In this document: in pieces, positions 5,672 through 12,513 of the stretch
Numbering within the stretch: position 1 is the first letter of the stretch
Layout of the letters: each line of letters begins with the position of its first letter
Virus record (IMG/VR): IMGVR_UViG_3300008117_000253
Location: 1-26,362 of that record
Reading direction: 5' to 3' (one strand)
Origin: a virus
DNA: 26,362 nucleotides
Notes under the pieces: generated by a model
Told to the model about the DNA's origin: nothing
The model's database searches: none
The model's input: only the letters and a program-made list of their open reading frames with translations
Translations under genes and position numbers: made by a program

Positions 5672-5679
5672 TATTTATT
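5672..5679 (-). promoter_or_regulatory. Late promoter AATAAATA-N5-ATG
   Basis: Minus-strand AATAAATA, spacer TATGA, then the ATG at 5666. Same geometry as the capsid-block late promoters. Confidence 0.65.
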
Positions 5680-5707
5680 ATTATTAGAAGATTTATTATT
5701 CATAAAA

Positions 5708-5715
5708 GCTAAATA
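5708..5715 (+). promoter_or_regulatory. Late-promoter-like GCTAAATA, N7 spacing
   Basis: GCTAAATA ends 7 nt before the ATG at 5723. It is a weaker match because the spacer is longer than the common 5 nt. Confidence 0.35.
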
Positions 5716-5722
5716 GATTCGT

Positions 5723-5941
5723 ATGAAATTCACAGAACTAGTTGATTTGTTTCTAGAAGCAAAAAAGAAGAAGAAAGCCGAAAAAGCTAAAAAGATGCCT
5801 AAGAAAATGATGAAAGGCAAGAAGAAAGATGATGATGAATCAGGCGCTTATGATGTTAATAAGGATGGTAAGATTGAAGGTTGGGAAAAAGCCCGTAGTG
5901 CAGCTATTCAAAAAAACATGAAAAATGGTAGCAAGAAGTAA
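5723..5941 (+). CDS. Lys-rich protein with EF-hand-like loop and CTS-like leader (72 aa)
   Basis: The protein has three parts. Residues 1-13 (MKFTELVDLFLEA) resemble the capsid-targeting leader of T4 internal proteins, with possible cleavage after Glu12. Residues 14-36 are almost all Lys, Ala and Met. The C-terminal half contains DVNKDGKIEGWE, which fits the D-x-N-x-D-G-x-I-x-x-x-E calcium-binding loop of EF-hand or dockerin-type motifs. The leader is similar to that of the gene at 19217 (MNKFQELVEFLLE). Its last 17 nt overlap the following gene. A packaged DNA-binding or head-associated protein is plausible; calcium binding is a motif-level inference only. Confidence 0.65.
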   Translation: MKFTELVDLFLEAKKKKKAEKAKKMPKKMMKGKKKDDDESGAYDVNKDGKIEGWEKARSAAIQKNMKNGSKK

Positions 5942-6143
5942 TCTAGATAAATTAACTTCAGACGAAAGATTAGCTCTTCAGTACATCGTATCTAAATCTC
6001 CTTGCGGCGGTGTACTGCAAGAGCATTTAACTTGGTTGAATCCTAAGTACGTTAGAGATTCATTAAAAGAAGCTCGCGGTTATTTTAAACCACAATATCA
6101 TTTCTTACTAGAAAATATTGAAATAAAATTAAATGTAGGTTAA
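5925..6143 (+). CDS. Hypothetical protein (72 aa)
   Basis: Overlaps the Lys-rich gene before it by 17 nt in another frame, suggesting coupled translation. The protein is mostly helical and soluble: LDKLTSDERLALQYIVSK, a turn SPCGG, then LNPKYVRDSLKEARGYFK and a hydrophobic C-terminal helix. The helix-turn-helix-like spacing could fit a small DNA-binding fold, but no family is recognised. No Shine-Dalgarno precedes the ATG. No transmembrane segment is evident. Confidence 0.6.
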   Translation: MVARSNLDKLTSDERLALQYIVSKSPCGGVLQEHLTWLNPKYVRDSLKEARGYFKPQYHFLLENIEIKLNVG

Positions 6144-6150
6144 ATATTTT

Positions 6151-6185
6151 TGTAGCACATATATTTTTATTTTTAATTTGCTACA
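6151..6185 (+). repeat. Inverted repeat TGTAGCA / TGCTACA upstream of hsp20
   Basis: TGTAGCA (6151-6157) and TGCTACA (6179-6185) flank 21 nt of almost pure A/T. The right arm lies 8 nt before the hsp20 ATG. It may be a regulatory operator or a weak stem; the long loop makes a simple terminator unlikely. Confidence 0.4.
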
Positions 6186-6193
6186 TTAATATT

Positions 6194-6622
6194 ATGAGTA
6201 CATCATTAATCCCACGAGTCGGGACAGGTTTACTTTCAGATGATCTCTGGAACAAGCTTGTCGGTAACCCCTGGTCCTTAATGGGCAATATCAGCCCCGG
6301 ATCATTATTACAAAACTTCTCAGAAGAAACTACACGTTTCTCTACTACAGCAGATGGCTTATCTATTGAGGTGGATTTGCCGGGTGTAAAGAAGGAAGAC
6401 ACCATTATCGAAGTTGGAAAAGACGAAGTTTACATTTCTGCTAAACGAAGTGTTCGTTCACAATCAGGCCAGCGAGAAGAAACATTCACTAGGTCCTATA
6501 CTATTAATAAGGACTTTGACATTGAATTGTTGAATGCTAAACAAGAAGACGGTGTTTTGACCATCACCGCTCCTAGAAAAGCAGCAACAAAAGATAAATT
6601 AAAACGCGTGCAAATTAGTTAA
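6194..6622 (+). CDS. Small heat-shock protein, Hsp20/alpha-crystallin family
   Basis: 142 aa, the usual size for a bacterial or phage Hsp20. The N-terminal ~45 residues are variable and partly hydrophobic. The alpha-crystallin domain runs from about residue 48 (TTADGLSIEVDLPGVKKED) to about 132, and contains the hallmark EDGVLTITAPRKA near the end. The C-terminus VQIS is close to the I/V-x-I/V tail motif. Such proteins act as ATP-independent holdases, and homologues are common in T4-like phages of marine bacteria, where roles in capsid folding have been suggested. It has no NNTAAATA motif; a weak TACATT lies 6 nt before the ATG. A strong terminator follows the gene, so it is transcribed as a unit of its own or with the genes upstream. 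Confidence 0.93.
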   Translation: MSTSLIPRVGTGLLSDDLWNKLVGNPWSLMGNISPGSLLQNFSEETTRFSTTADGLSIEVDLPGVKKEDTIIEVGKDEVYISAKRSVRSQSGQREETFTRSYTINKDFDIELLNAKQEDGVLTITAPRKAATKDKLKRVQIS

Positions 6623-6640
6623 AAGAGATAAATAAATATT

Positions 6641-6680
6641 CGCGGGATTACTTTTTTTAGTAATCCCGCGATTTTTTTTG
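6641..6680 (+). terminator. Strong rho-independent terminator after hsp20
   Basis: A 12-bp perfect stem CGCGGGATTACT (6641-6652) with AGTAATCCCGCG (6659-6670), a T6 loop, then ATTTTTTTTG. It isolates hsp20 from the late membrane-protein gene that follows. Confidence 0.93.
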
Positions 6681-6690
6681 TTTAAATTTG

Positions 6691-6698
6691 ATTAAATA
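6691..6698 (+). promoter_or_regulatory. Late promoter ATTAAATA-N5-ATG
   Basis: ATTAAATA, 5-nt spacer (ATAAT), ATG at 6704. It lies just past the hsp20 terminator and would drive the two membrane-protein genes late in infection. Confidence 0.6.
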
Positions 6699-6703
6699 AT
6701 AAT

Positions 6704-7000
6704 ATGGAAAATAAGAACAAAGCAAAAATCATGGGATATGTTGTTACTACATTTCTCATTGCATTTATATCTCAATTGGATCAAATTGATTTTGCATTTA
6801 GTTCTTTGAATGCATCAAAGTGGGCTGGTATGCTGCTAAAGTCAGCAATGCCGTGTCTAATATCACTCAAAGCTTTGTTTGATACCAGTGAAGTAGCATC
6901 TACTGATGAAAATTTAGGCGAATTAATTTCTGAAACTAAAACTACTATTGTAGGTGATAAACACACAACTGTTGAGACAGAAGAGACATTTAGAAATTAA
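6704..7000 (+). CDS. Small membrane protein, holin-like (98 aa)
   Basis: Residues 9-26 (IMGYVVTTFLIAFISQLD) form one hydrophobic segment. A second, less hydrophobic one covers about 40-60 (WAGMLLKSAMPCLISLKALF). The rest is a soluble acidic, Thr/Glu-rich tail (about 62-98). Size, one or two membrane spans at the N-terminus and a charged tail fit a phage holin or antiholin, but there is no diagnostic motif. It has its own late promoter just after the hsp20 terminator, and the next gene, another membrane protein, starts 3 nt after its stop. Late timing suits a lysis role. It could equally be a membrane-anchored structural or host-modifying protein. Confidence 0.6.
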   Translation: MENKNKAKIMGYVVTTFLIAFISQLDQIDFAFSSLNASKWAGMLLKSAMPCLISLKALFDTSEVASTDENLGELISETKTTIVGDKHTTVETEETFRN

Positions 7001-7003
7001 TAT

Positions 7004-7570
7004 ATGGACGATTTTTTCTTAGAAATCATAAAAAATCATTCTACTTGGTTGTATTATGCTGTATCCACAGCATTAACATTATTCTCTACTTATCTTTATA
7101 TTAAGAAGAAACTCACTAATTCAGATATAAAAGAATTTTTGGATAGCTTAAAAGAAATGCCATTATCCATAAAAGAAATAGCACAACATCAAACACACAT
7201 TTATTCGGAAATTAAATTGCAAGGTAAATTGATTTATACTATGCTAGATACATTAGAGCTAGCACATTTTCTTTGTGATGCTATGGGCAAATGCATTAAA
7301 GTAAATAGCAAATGGATACAATTAACCGGTATGTCTGAATCAGAAGCGTTAGGGCATAATTGGTTGTTATCTATACATCCCGAAGATCGTGATCACGTTC
7401 AAGAAAAGTGGCATGATATGGTAGAAAATAGAATTCCTTTCGAAGAGACATTTCGCTATCAACATAGAATCACTGAAGAAATAACAATGGTAAAATGTCA
7501 TGCTACTGATGTATTAGATGACAATGGCAATAGAGTCTTTATTCTAGGATTTTCTCGTTTGCTAAAATAG
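7004..7570 (+). CDS. Membrane-anchored PAS-domain protein (188 aa)
   Basis: Residues 14-32 (TWLYYAVSTALTLFSTYLY) form a single N-terminal membrane anchor. A short helical linker follows (about 35-80). Residues 83-186 are a typical PAS domain: CDAMGKCIKVNSKWIQLTG, then SESEALGHNWLLSIHPEDRD, FEETFRYQHR and a final strand ATDVLDDNGNRVFILGFSR. No histidine-kinase, GGDEF, EAL or other output domain follows. PAS domains sense ligands, redox state or light, or mediate dimerisation. The gene is 3 nt behind the holin-like gene under the same late promoter, so a role in sensing cell state for lysis timing is an attractive hypothesis but unproven. Confidence 0.8.
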   Translation: MDDFFLEIIKNHSTWLYYAVSTALTLFSTYLYIKKKLTNSDIKEFLDSLKEMPLSIKEIAQHQTHIYSEIKLQGKLIYTMLDTLELAHFLCDAMGKCIKVNSKWIQLTGMSESEALGHNWLLSIHPEDRDHVQEKWHDMVENRIPFEETFRYQHRITEEITMVKCHATDVLDDNGNRVFILGFSRLLK

Positions 7571-7578
7571 ACCTATAA

Positions 7579-7586
7579 GATAAATT
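7579..7586 (+). promoter_or_regulatory. Late-promoter-like GATAAATT, N6 spacing
   Basis: GATAAATT ends 6 nt before the ATG at 7593. It has one mismatch to NNTAAATA and an off-register spacer, so it is weakly supported. Confidence 0.3.
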
Positions 7587-7592
7587 AATATA

Positions 7593-8225
7593 ATGTTAAA
7601 AAAATGGGGTCTGACAACAGAGGGAGAGCAAACTTCAAAAGAAGCTTTACCTGCACCACCAATGGCTGATTTGATTACATCTGCTGGTTCTATTAAATCT
7701 GTCGATAATTCAATATTCTTTTATTGTGATATTCATACACAGTCTTGTGCTGAATTAAATAGACTCCTTAGAGAAGTTGATAATAAACTTCAACAAGCAA
7801 AGATGATTATGAATGAAGAAGACTTCATTCCGACTATTCATTTAAGAATCAATAGTTATGGTGGTGATCTTTTTGCTGGTATCTCTACAGTTGATACCAT
7901 TAGAGATCTTAAGAGCCGTGTTTATACCTACGTAGAAGGTGCGGCGGCTTCTGCTGCCACTATTATTTCAATTGCTGGTAAGAAGAGATTTATTGGAAAG
8001 AATGCTTTTATGTTAATCCATCAACTATCATCTGTATGTGCTGGTACTTATGAACAGATGAATGATGGGCAAGAAAATAATAAGAGATTAATGATGCTTA
8101 TTAAAAATCTCTATAAGCAATATACTAAGATTCCAATGAAAGAATTAGATTCCATCTTAAAGCATGATCTTTGGATGGATAGTGATACTTGTTTAAAGTT
8201 CGGATTGGTTGATAAAGTAATTTAA
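7593..8225 (+). CDS. clpP: ClpP-like serine protease
   Basis: 210 aa, the usual length for ClpP. The catalytic triad can be assigned: Ser120 in EGAAASAATI, His143 in MLIHQLSS and Asp192 in KHDLWM. Other family features are RINSYGGDLFAG (oxyanion strand/loop, about 85-96) and the C-terminal KFGLVDKVI. The first ~35 residues are poorly conserved and may hold a propeptide. ClpP acts as a barrel with AAA+ unfoldases such as ClpX; in some phages related enzymes process proheads. Here a T4-type gp21 protease is present in the capsid block, so this enzyme more likely degrades or redirects proteins with the host unfoldase. It lies 22 nt after the PAS gene. Confidence 0.9.
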   Translation: MLKKWGLTTEGEQTSKEALPAPPMADLITSAGSIKSVDNSIFFYCDIHTQSCAELNRLLREVDNKLQQAKMIMNEEDFIPTIHLRINSYGGDLFAGISTVDTIRDLKSRVYTYVEGAAASAATIISIAGKKRFIGKNAFMLIHQLSSVCAGTYEQMNDGQENNKRLMMLIKNLYKQYTKIPMKELDSILKHDLWMDSDTCLKFGLVDKVI

Positions 8226-8236
8226 TCTCCTATACT
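8209..8236 (+). promoter_or_regulatory. Sigma70-like promoter TTGATA-16-TATACT-N6-ATG
   Basis: TTGATA (8209-8214) and TATACT (8231-8236) are spaced by 16 nt; the ATG follows after 6 nt. The -35 lies inside the end of the clpP gene. Predicted +1 is at the start codon. Confidence 0.6.
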
Positions 8237-8242
8237 GAGCTT

Positions 8243-9184
8243 ATGAATAAAGCTCTGCATTATGATGACGTTGCGCTAGTACCGAAATACTTTGACGGTA
8301 CTAGTAGATCAGAATTGTCAACTCATGTTACTTTAGGCAATAAAACATTTAAATTGCCTGTAATGCCAGCTAACATGAAATGTGTAATTGATTATGATTT
8401 AGCTAATAAATTACAATCAAATAATTATTTCTATGTGATGCATAGATTTGGTGTTGATAATTATGAATTTGTTTTAAATGCAAACAAAGAGGGTTGGAAT
8501 ACTATCTCTATTTCAATTGGTGTAAAGGATGATGATTATAAAATCTTAAGAAAGATACAAACGGATAATCTTTCTGTTGATTATATTACTGTTGATGTAG
8601 CGCACGGTCATTGTAAGAGCATGAGAGAAATGTTATCATTTCTAAAACAAACATTTACAAATACTACGATTATTGCGGGTAACGTAGGTACATCTTTAGC
8701 TGCATCAGATTTAATTTCATGGGGTGCAGATGTTATCAAAGTCGGTATTGGACCAGGAAAGTCTTGTATTACAAAATTAAAAACGGGATTCTTTACTCCT
8801 ATGTTTTCGACTATAAAGAATATTAGAGAATCATGTGATAGTTCTATTAAATTAATTGCAGACGGTGGTATTCAACATAATGGCGATATTGCTAAAGCTA
8901 TGGTTGCTGGTGCAAACCTTGTTATGGCTGGTAGTATCTTTGCACAATGTGTTGATAGCCCGGGAGAAATCATTAATGGTGAAAAGGTGTATTTTGGTTC
9001 AGCTTCTGCAGAAAATAAAGGCTTTAAAAAGAATGTAGAAGGAAAGAAAATGCTATTGCCTACAAACGGATTTACTTATTTCGAAAAGTTAAAAGAAATC
9101 CAAGAAGATCTACAAAGCTCTATGTCTTATGCAGGAGCATATACTGTTGATGGATTATCGAGTGCTGATTATTTAATTGTTTAA
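8243..9184 (+). CDS. guaC: GMP reductase-like (IMPDH/GMPR family)
   Basis: 313 aa TIM barrel without CBS domains. The loop KVGIGPGKSCITK carries the catalytic Cys175 and Thr177. The phosphate-binding strand ADGGIQHNGDIAKAM and the later VMAGSIFA are present. Glu257 in FGSASAEN corresponds to the catalytic Glu of GMP reductase. The segment EGKKMLLPTNG matches the GMPR pattern better than IMPDH, whose Arg-Tyr flap is not visible. GMP reductase converts GMP to IMP with NADPH, so it would shift purines away from guanine, suited to an AT-rich genome. It could still be an IMPDH-like paralogue. Its own sigma70-like promoter precedes it, and its stop overlaps the convergent spike gene by 4 nt. Confidence 0.8.
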   Translation: MNKALHYDDVALVPKYFDGTSRSELSTHVTLGNKTFKLPVMPANMKCVIDYDLANKLQSNNYFYVMHRFGVDNYEFVLNANKEGWNTISISIGVKDDDYKILRKIQTDNLSVDYITVDVAHGHCKSMREMLSFLKQTFTNTTIIAGNVGTSLAASDLISWGADVIKVGIGPGKSCITKLKTGFFTPMFSTIKNIRESCDSSIKLIADGGIQHNGDIAKAMVAGANLVMAGSIFAQCVDSPGEIINGEKVYFGSASAENKGFKKNVEGKKMLLPTNGFTYFEKLKEIQEDLQSSMSYAGAYTVDGLSSADYLIV

Positions 9185-10494
9185 GGTTCGAGACCTGAAC
9201 CGCCATGAACTATTGGCTTAGCTTCTCCTGTAATACCTGAATTAATAACAGAAGCTGCATCGTCTCTTACACTCCCATTACCGGGCGGTTTTGAAGAGGC
9301 GGGCCCATAATAATTATGGGCATGTGGGTGCACATATACTGATTTTTCTCCATTGTTACCCCAGTGTATATCATACAGTGCGATATCTGTTGTACTACCT
9401 ACAGGAGCTCCTGGGTTATAACAATACATTCCATTAGGAATACCCGCACCCAAATATTCAAATGACCTGCATGCAAATTTTAACCCGGGCATAAATGGTC
9501 TAAATGTTATATTAGTAAATCCAGCAAACGGTACTGCCATCGGCGGAGGTCCGAATGGTCCTGCATATGCAGCCATAAGATCCGCAATTAATGCGGGCAT
9601 GAAAACAGTGTCAAACCAAGTACACCACGGAGCAAAATCCGCATATGCAATGACTTGTTCGGGTGGTAAAAATGCATTTACCATGCTTTGGGTTGTTTCT
9701 TGTGTTTGCGCGGGTATAGTTAAGTGTTGTGCATATATTTCGCCATCAACATACAAAGAACCGTGTACTACTGCATTCTTTTTAATACCGAGATTACTAT
9801 TTACAACTACTTGATCATTTTCGTTGCATGTTTGGATATTAACAGTCTTGCCAACTATGTGCACATGATTTCCGCATATAATATTAAGATTGCCTTCTGA
9901 TGTTGTCAAATTGAGTCCATTTAAAGAAGATATAGTAGATACTCCAAATGCATTTATATCTAGATTACCTTCTGTGGACATCACTATTCCGTTTGCACCA
10001 ACTACAAGATTAAAACTATTGTTAGCTAATATTGAATAATTGCCCCAAGGTACTGGATGTGATAGAGTTTCTACGTAAGGTGCGTCGTGTAATTTTACGT
10101 CTGTGCGATCATTATTTATTTGAATTTTTTCTATAACTGGTAATCCACTTGTTTTTCTAATTGGGGGACATGCTTGTGATGATACAAATTTACCACCTAC
10201 TGTAATATGTAAATCATTTGTATATGATATTATTTCAGTGCCGCCGGGAGCCATTTCGGTTTCAATAGGAGTTAATTTAGACGCAACATCAGTAATAACA
10301 GATGCATGATCTTGCCTTTCTGGTACGGCAGCTATTTTACCTAAGTTTTTTAAATTTGCGGGTATTAATTTTGCACCCATTCCTTTAATAATAGAACCAA
10401 TACTAAATGAAGATATTTTCTTCGTAATAGATTCTAATTTTTGTTTAGCTGCGGCTATAGCTTGTATTTGATTCTTATCAGGAGGGCAAGACAT
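9181..10494 (-). CDS. Baseplate spike-like protein with beta-helix and HxHxH segment (437 aa)
   Basis: Residues 1-110 are helical then linker-like. Residues ~115-265 show the short alternating V/I/N/G repeats of a gp5/VgrG-type beta-helix (NSFNLVVGANGIVM, GNLDINAFGV, SLNGLNLTTSEGNLNIICG, HVHIVGKTVNIQTC, HGSLYVDGEIYAQHL). The C-terminal ~170 residues are Pro/Gly/aromatic-rich and contain H389-P-H391-A-H393. HxH motifs coordinate iron at the tip of P2- and phi92-type spikes, so this could be the membrane-piercing tip; that is inference. It is preceded by the gp5-like gene with a 3-nt gap and shares its transcript. A receptor-binding or assembly role for the C-terminal domain is the alternative. 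Confidence 0.7.
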   Translation of the reverse strand: MSCPPDKNQIQAIAAAKQKLESITKKISSFSIGSIIKGMGAKLIPANLKNLGKIAAVPERQDHASVITDVASKLTPIETEMAPGGTEIISYTNDLHITVGGKFVSSQACPPIRKTSGLPVIEKIQINNDRTDVKLHDAPYVETLSHPVPWGNYSILANNSFNLVVGANGIVMSTEGNLDINAFGVSTISSLNGLNLTTSEGNLNIICGNHVHIVGKTVNIQTCNENDQVVVNSNLGIKKNAVVHGSLYVDGEIYAQHLTIPAQTQETTQSMVNAFLPPEQVIAYADFAPWCTWFDTVFMPALIADLMAAYAGPFGPPPMAVPFAGFTNITFRPFMPGLKFACRSFEYLGAGIPNGMYCYNPGAPVGSTTDIALYDIHWGNNGEKSVYVHPHAHNYYGPASSKPPGNGSVRDDAASVINSGITGEAKPIVHGGSGLEP

Positions 10495-10497
10495 AAT

Positions 10498-11880
10498 TTA
10501 TTTTTTCTTATTGTTGCAAAGCGAAATACCCAATAATTTAATCGGATCGCCCAATAAAGCAATTATGAATGAAAATGGATTTCTTATAATTTGTAAAACT
10601 TGATCAGATAATTCCTGAACATTCTTAATTACCAATAATCCCATATTGACAGCGCCTTTTAAACTAAATAACATCATATTCAATTGCTTTAAGAAAAGTG
10701 TAAATGGTAAACCAAAAGGTAATTTAAAATTCAAAAATTTTGGTAAGCAGAAGAAATCATTTGGTGCTTTCTTTTCAGCAGTCTTTACAATACCTTCTCT
10801 TATCTTAGTAAAATCGGGTGCCTTTGCAAATTGTGCTGCATTTTTAAAAGCTGTTTCAGCTATTTCAAGCCATTTTTCTTGTTCTTTAATAACATTCAAA
10901 TCTCCTACTACATGATGTTTTGTTCCTTTGGATACAACTTGTGCATCTCCTGAAACTTCCACTTTATAATTTCCATCTACCTTTATAAAATAATCACCAG
11001 CAATATGTGTTGATTTATTTTTACCAGTTGCGGTATTTTCAAATATACCGTGATTAGTTAGTTGATAAGTATTGCCGTGAAAATCAGTTATTTTCACAGC
11101 TTCGAAATTTTGTGTATTGATTATCTCTAATGTACCGCCTCTCTCAGTCAAAGTATATTTTCCTGCCAATAATTGTGGTGATTTAGTATTACTTTCAGTT
11201 GGCAATGAACTGGGTTGATGTATGCTAGTAGCATCTGGCGTAATGTCTAATGCAGAATTCCACTCATCATCATTAAATGAATAAGCAAAATAGATTGGTC
11301 TTTTTACATTACCATTTTCAAAGAAAACCCAAACATGTGATCCTACTTTTGGTATGGAAAATGATCCTCTAGCTAAATTATGCGTATGACTAGGTATGCC
11401 CAATTTACTTCTGGTATTGACAGAGCCTTCAGATTTAGCATCAGGAAAGACACCTTTTGCTATTCGTCGTGCTTCTTTTTTTGCTGGTGATTCACCTCCC
11501 GAGTCTGAAACATTAAAATTGCCTGTCGAAGCATTATAAGTGCCCATCCCACCACTGCCCATTAATGGCGAGGCTTGATCGGCCCATGGTACAATTCTAG
11601 CAATTTCTTCCATGATATTAGGCGGAAATATAGAAGAAACTGTATCAGACGCTATAGCGTCACGTGCGCCTGCAGCAGCTGCTTCTGTTTTTAAATATTG
11701 TGCAGCAACATCTGATGGTTGTATTTTTTTTCCTACTTTGTTTATAGAATATGACCCATTTAATATTAAGGCTGGGTATGATGGTAAAAATATTTTAACA
11801 CGACCTCTCTTGGCGGGATCGTCATTTTTAATAACAATTCCTCTAGTAAATCCATATATTTTTTCGTTTAATATAGACAT
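10498..11880 (-). CDS. gp5-like baseplate hub/spike protein with OB fold, no lysozyme domain (460 aa)
   Basis: The start FTRGIVIKNDDPAKRGRVKIFLPSY is the classic N-terminal OB-fold of phage gp5/VgrG hub proteins. The pattern continues at IVPWADQASP, PKVGSHVWVFFENGN and RPIYFAYSFND (about residues 190-215). A short beta-helix-like stretch follows (about 255-325: FHGNTYQLTNHGIF, DYFIKVDGNYKVEV). The last ~100 residues are hydrophobic and helical. T4 gp5 carries a lysozyme domain between OB fold and beta-helix; here no lysozyme motif is seen, so peptidoglycan cleavage must come from another protein. It begins just after the upstream gene's stop with no separate late motif, so it belongs to the transcript starting at 12466. 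Confidence 0.78.
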   Translation of the reverse strand: MSILNEKIYGFTRGIVIKNDDPAKRGRVKIFLPSYPALILNGSYSINKVGKKIQPSDVAAQYLKTEAAAAGARDAIASDTVSSIFPPNIMEEIARIVPWADQASPLMGSGGMGTYNASTGNFNVSDSGGESPAKKEARRIAKGVFPDAKSEGSVNTRSKLGIPSHTHNLARGSFSIPKVGSHVWVFFENGNVKRPIYFAYSFNDDEWNSALDITPDATSIHQPSSLPTESNTKSPQLLAGKYTLTERGGTLEIINTQNFEAVKITDFHGNTYQLTNHGIFENTATGKNKSTHIAGDYFIKVDGNYKVEVSGDAQVVSKGTKHHVVGDLNVIKEQEKWLEIAETAFKNAAQFAKAPDFTKIREGIVKTAEKKAPNDFFCLPKFLNFKLPFGLPFTLFLKQLNMMLFSLKGAVNMGLLVIKNVQELSDQVLQIIRNPFSFIIALLGDPIKLLGISLCNNKKK

Positions 11881-11881
11881 A

Positions 11882-12466
11882 TTATAACATTGCGTTCAAT
11901 TGTTTAGTTAATCTCTCTACTTGTCTAATTTGACGTCCTGCGCTTTGTTCTAAAATACCACCAGCTGTATACACAGAAGCTGAAATTTCTTTTTGAACCT
12001 TATCAAATTCTGTATCTATTTTTAATAAGACTTTTTTTGTTACTTTTTGTGCTATAACAGCAGATATACAATTTAAAAAATTACCAGCTTGCACCGCACA
12101 ATTTTGCGTTTGAAAAATAAAATTTACTAAATCACCTTTTTTATTTTTGATTTTTTTGTATATCGATTCTAAGTCACCTAAAATATTTTCTAGACTTTTT
12201 AAGTAAGAAGAAATTAATTTCAAAGGTGTAGATATCACTCGAGTTAAATCACCTACTCTTTTGCTTAGTTGGCCAGCAACGGCATTAGCAATCAAATTAC
12301 CGGCTGATGCAGCTATGAATCCAGCAGCCTTGAAAAGATTGGCGGGATTAGCTAATAAACTAGCTGCAGTCATGCCTAGACACATTAATCCCTGAGATAG
12401 TTTTACTATCCTATCCAATTCATTTAATTTACCGAAAAAATTTCCTGCTAGACGTGAAATCTCCAC
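11882..12466 (-). CDS. Hydrophobic helical protein of the hub module (194 aa, GTG start)
   Basis: All-helical protein. Residues ~25-65 are rich in Ala, Leu and Gly (LMCLGMTAASLLANPANLF, GFIAASAGNLIANAVAG), then long amphipathic helices follow (VISTPLKLISSYLKSLENIL, VTKKVLLKIDTEFDKVQKEI). It is unlikely to be a simple membrane protein; this composition is common in tape-measure-associated or baseplate hub proteins. The GTG start is supported by a late promoter AGTAAATA exactly 5 nt upstream. It is the first gene of a three-gene late operon with the gp5-like and spike-like genes, and all three likely assemble together. Specific role unknown. Confidence 0.6.
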   Translation of the reverse strand: MEISRLAGNFFGKLNELDRIVKLSQGLMCLGMTAASLLANPANLFKAAGFIAASAGNLIANAVAGQLSKRVGDLTRVISTPLKLISSYLKSLENILGDLESIYKKIKNKKGDLVNFIFQTQNCAVQAGNFLNCISAVIAQKVTKKVLLKIDTEFDKVQKEISASVYTAGGILEQSAGRQIRQVERLTKQLNAML

Positions 12467-12471
12467 AAAAA

Positions 12472-12479
12472 TATTTACT
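12472..12479 (-). promoter_or_regulatory. Late promoter AGTAAATA-N5-GTG (hub operon)
   Basis: Minus-strand AGTAAATA, spacer TTTTT, then the GTG at 12466. It would drive the three-gene hub/spike operon and lies back to back with the early-type promoter for the plus-strand gene at 12514. Confidence 0.6.
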
Positions 12480-12507
12480 TGATTAATCTAAAGTATCTCA
12501 ATATAAT
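12479..12507 (+). promoter_or_regulatory. Sigma70-like promoter TTGATT-17-TATAAT-N6-ATG
   Basis: TTGATT (12479-12484), 17-nt spacer, consensus TATAAT (12502-12507), then 6 nt to the ATG at 12514. This is one of the best sigma70-type promoters in the window, with predicted +1 at the start codon. Confidence 0.8.
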
Positions 12508-12513
12508 CATTAT

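Noticed and set aside
6691-7000. Terminator hairpin at 6641-6670 as a bidirectional terminator
   Set aside because: There is no T run on the minus side after the stem and no minus-strand gene that would need it.
8243-9184. IMP dehydrogenase
   Set aside because: No CBS domains and no Arg-Tyr flap; the C-terminal EGKK-LP-G segment and Cys/Thr/Glu set fit GMP reductase better, though the family link is shared.
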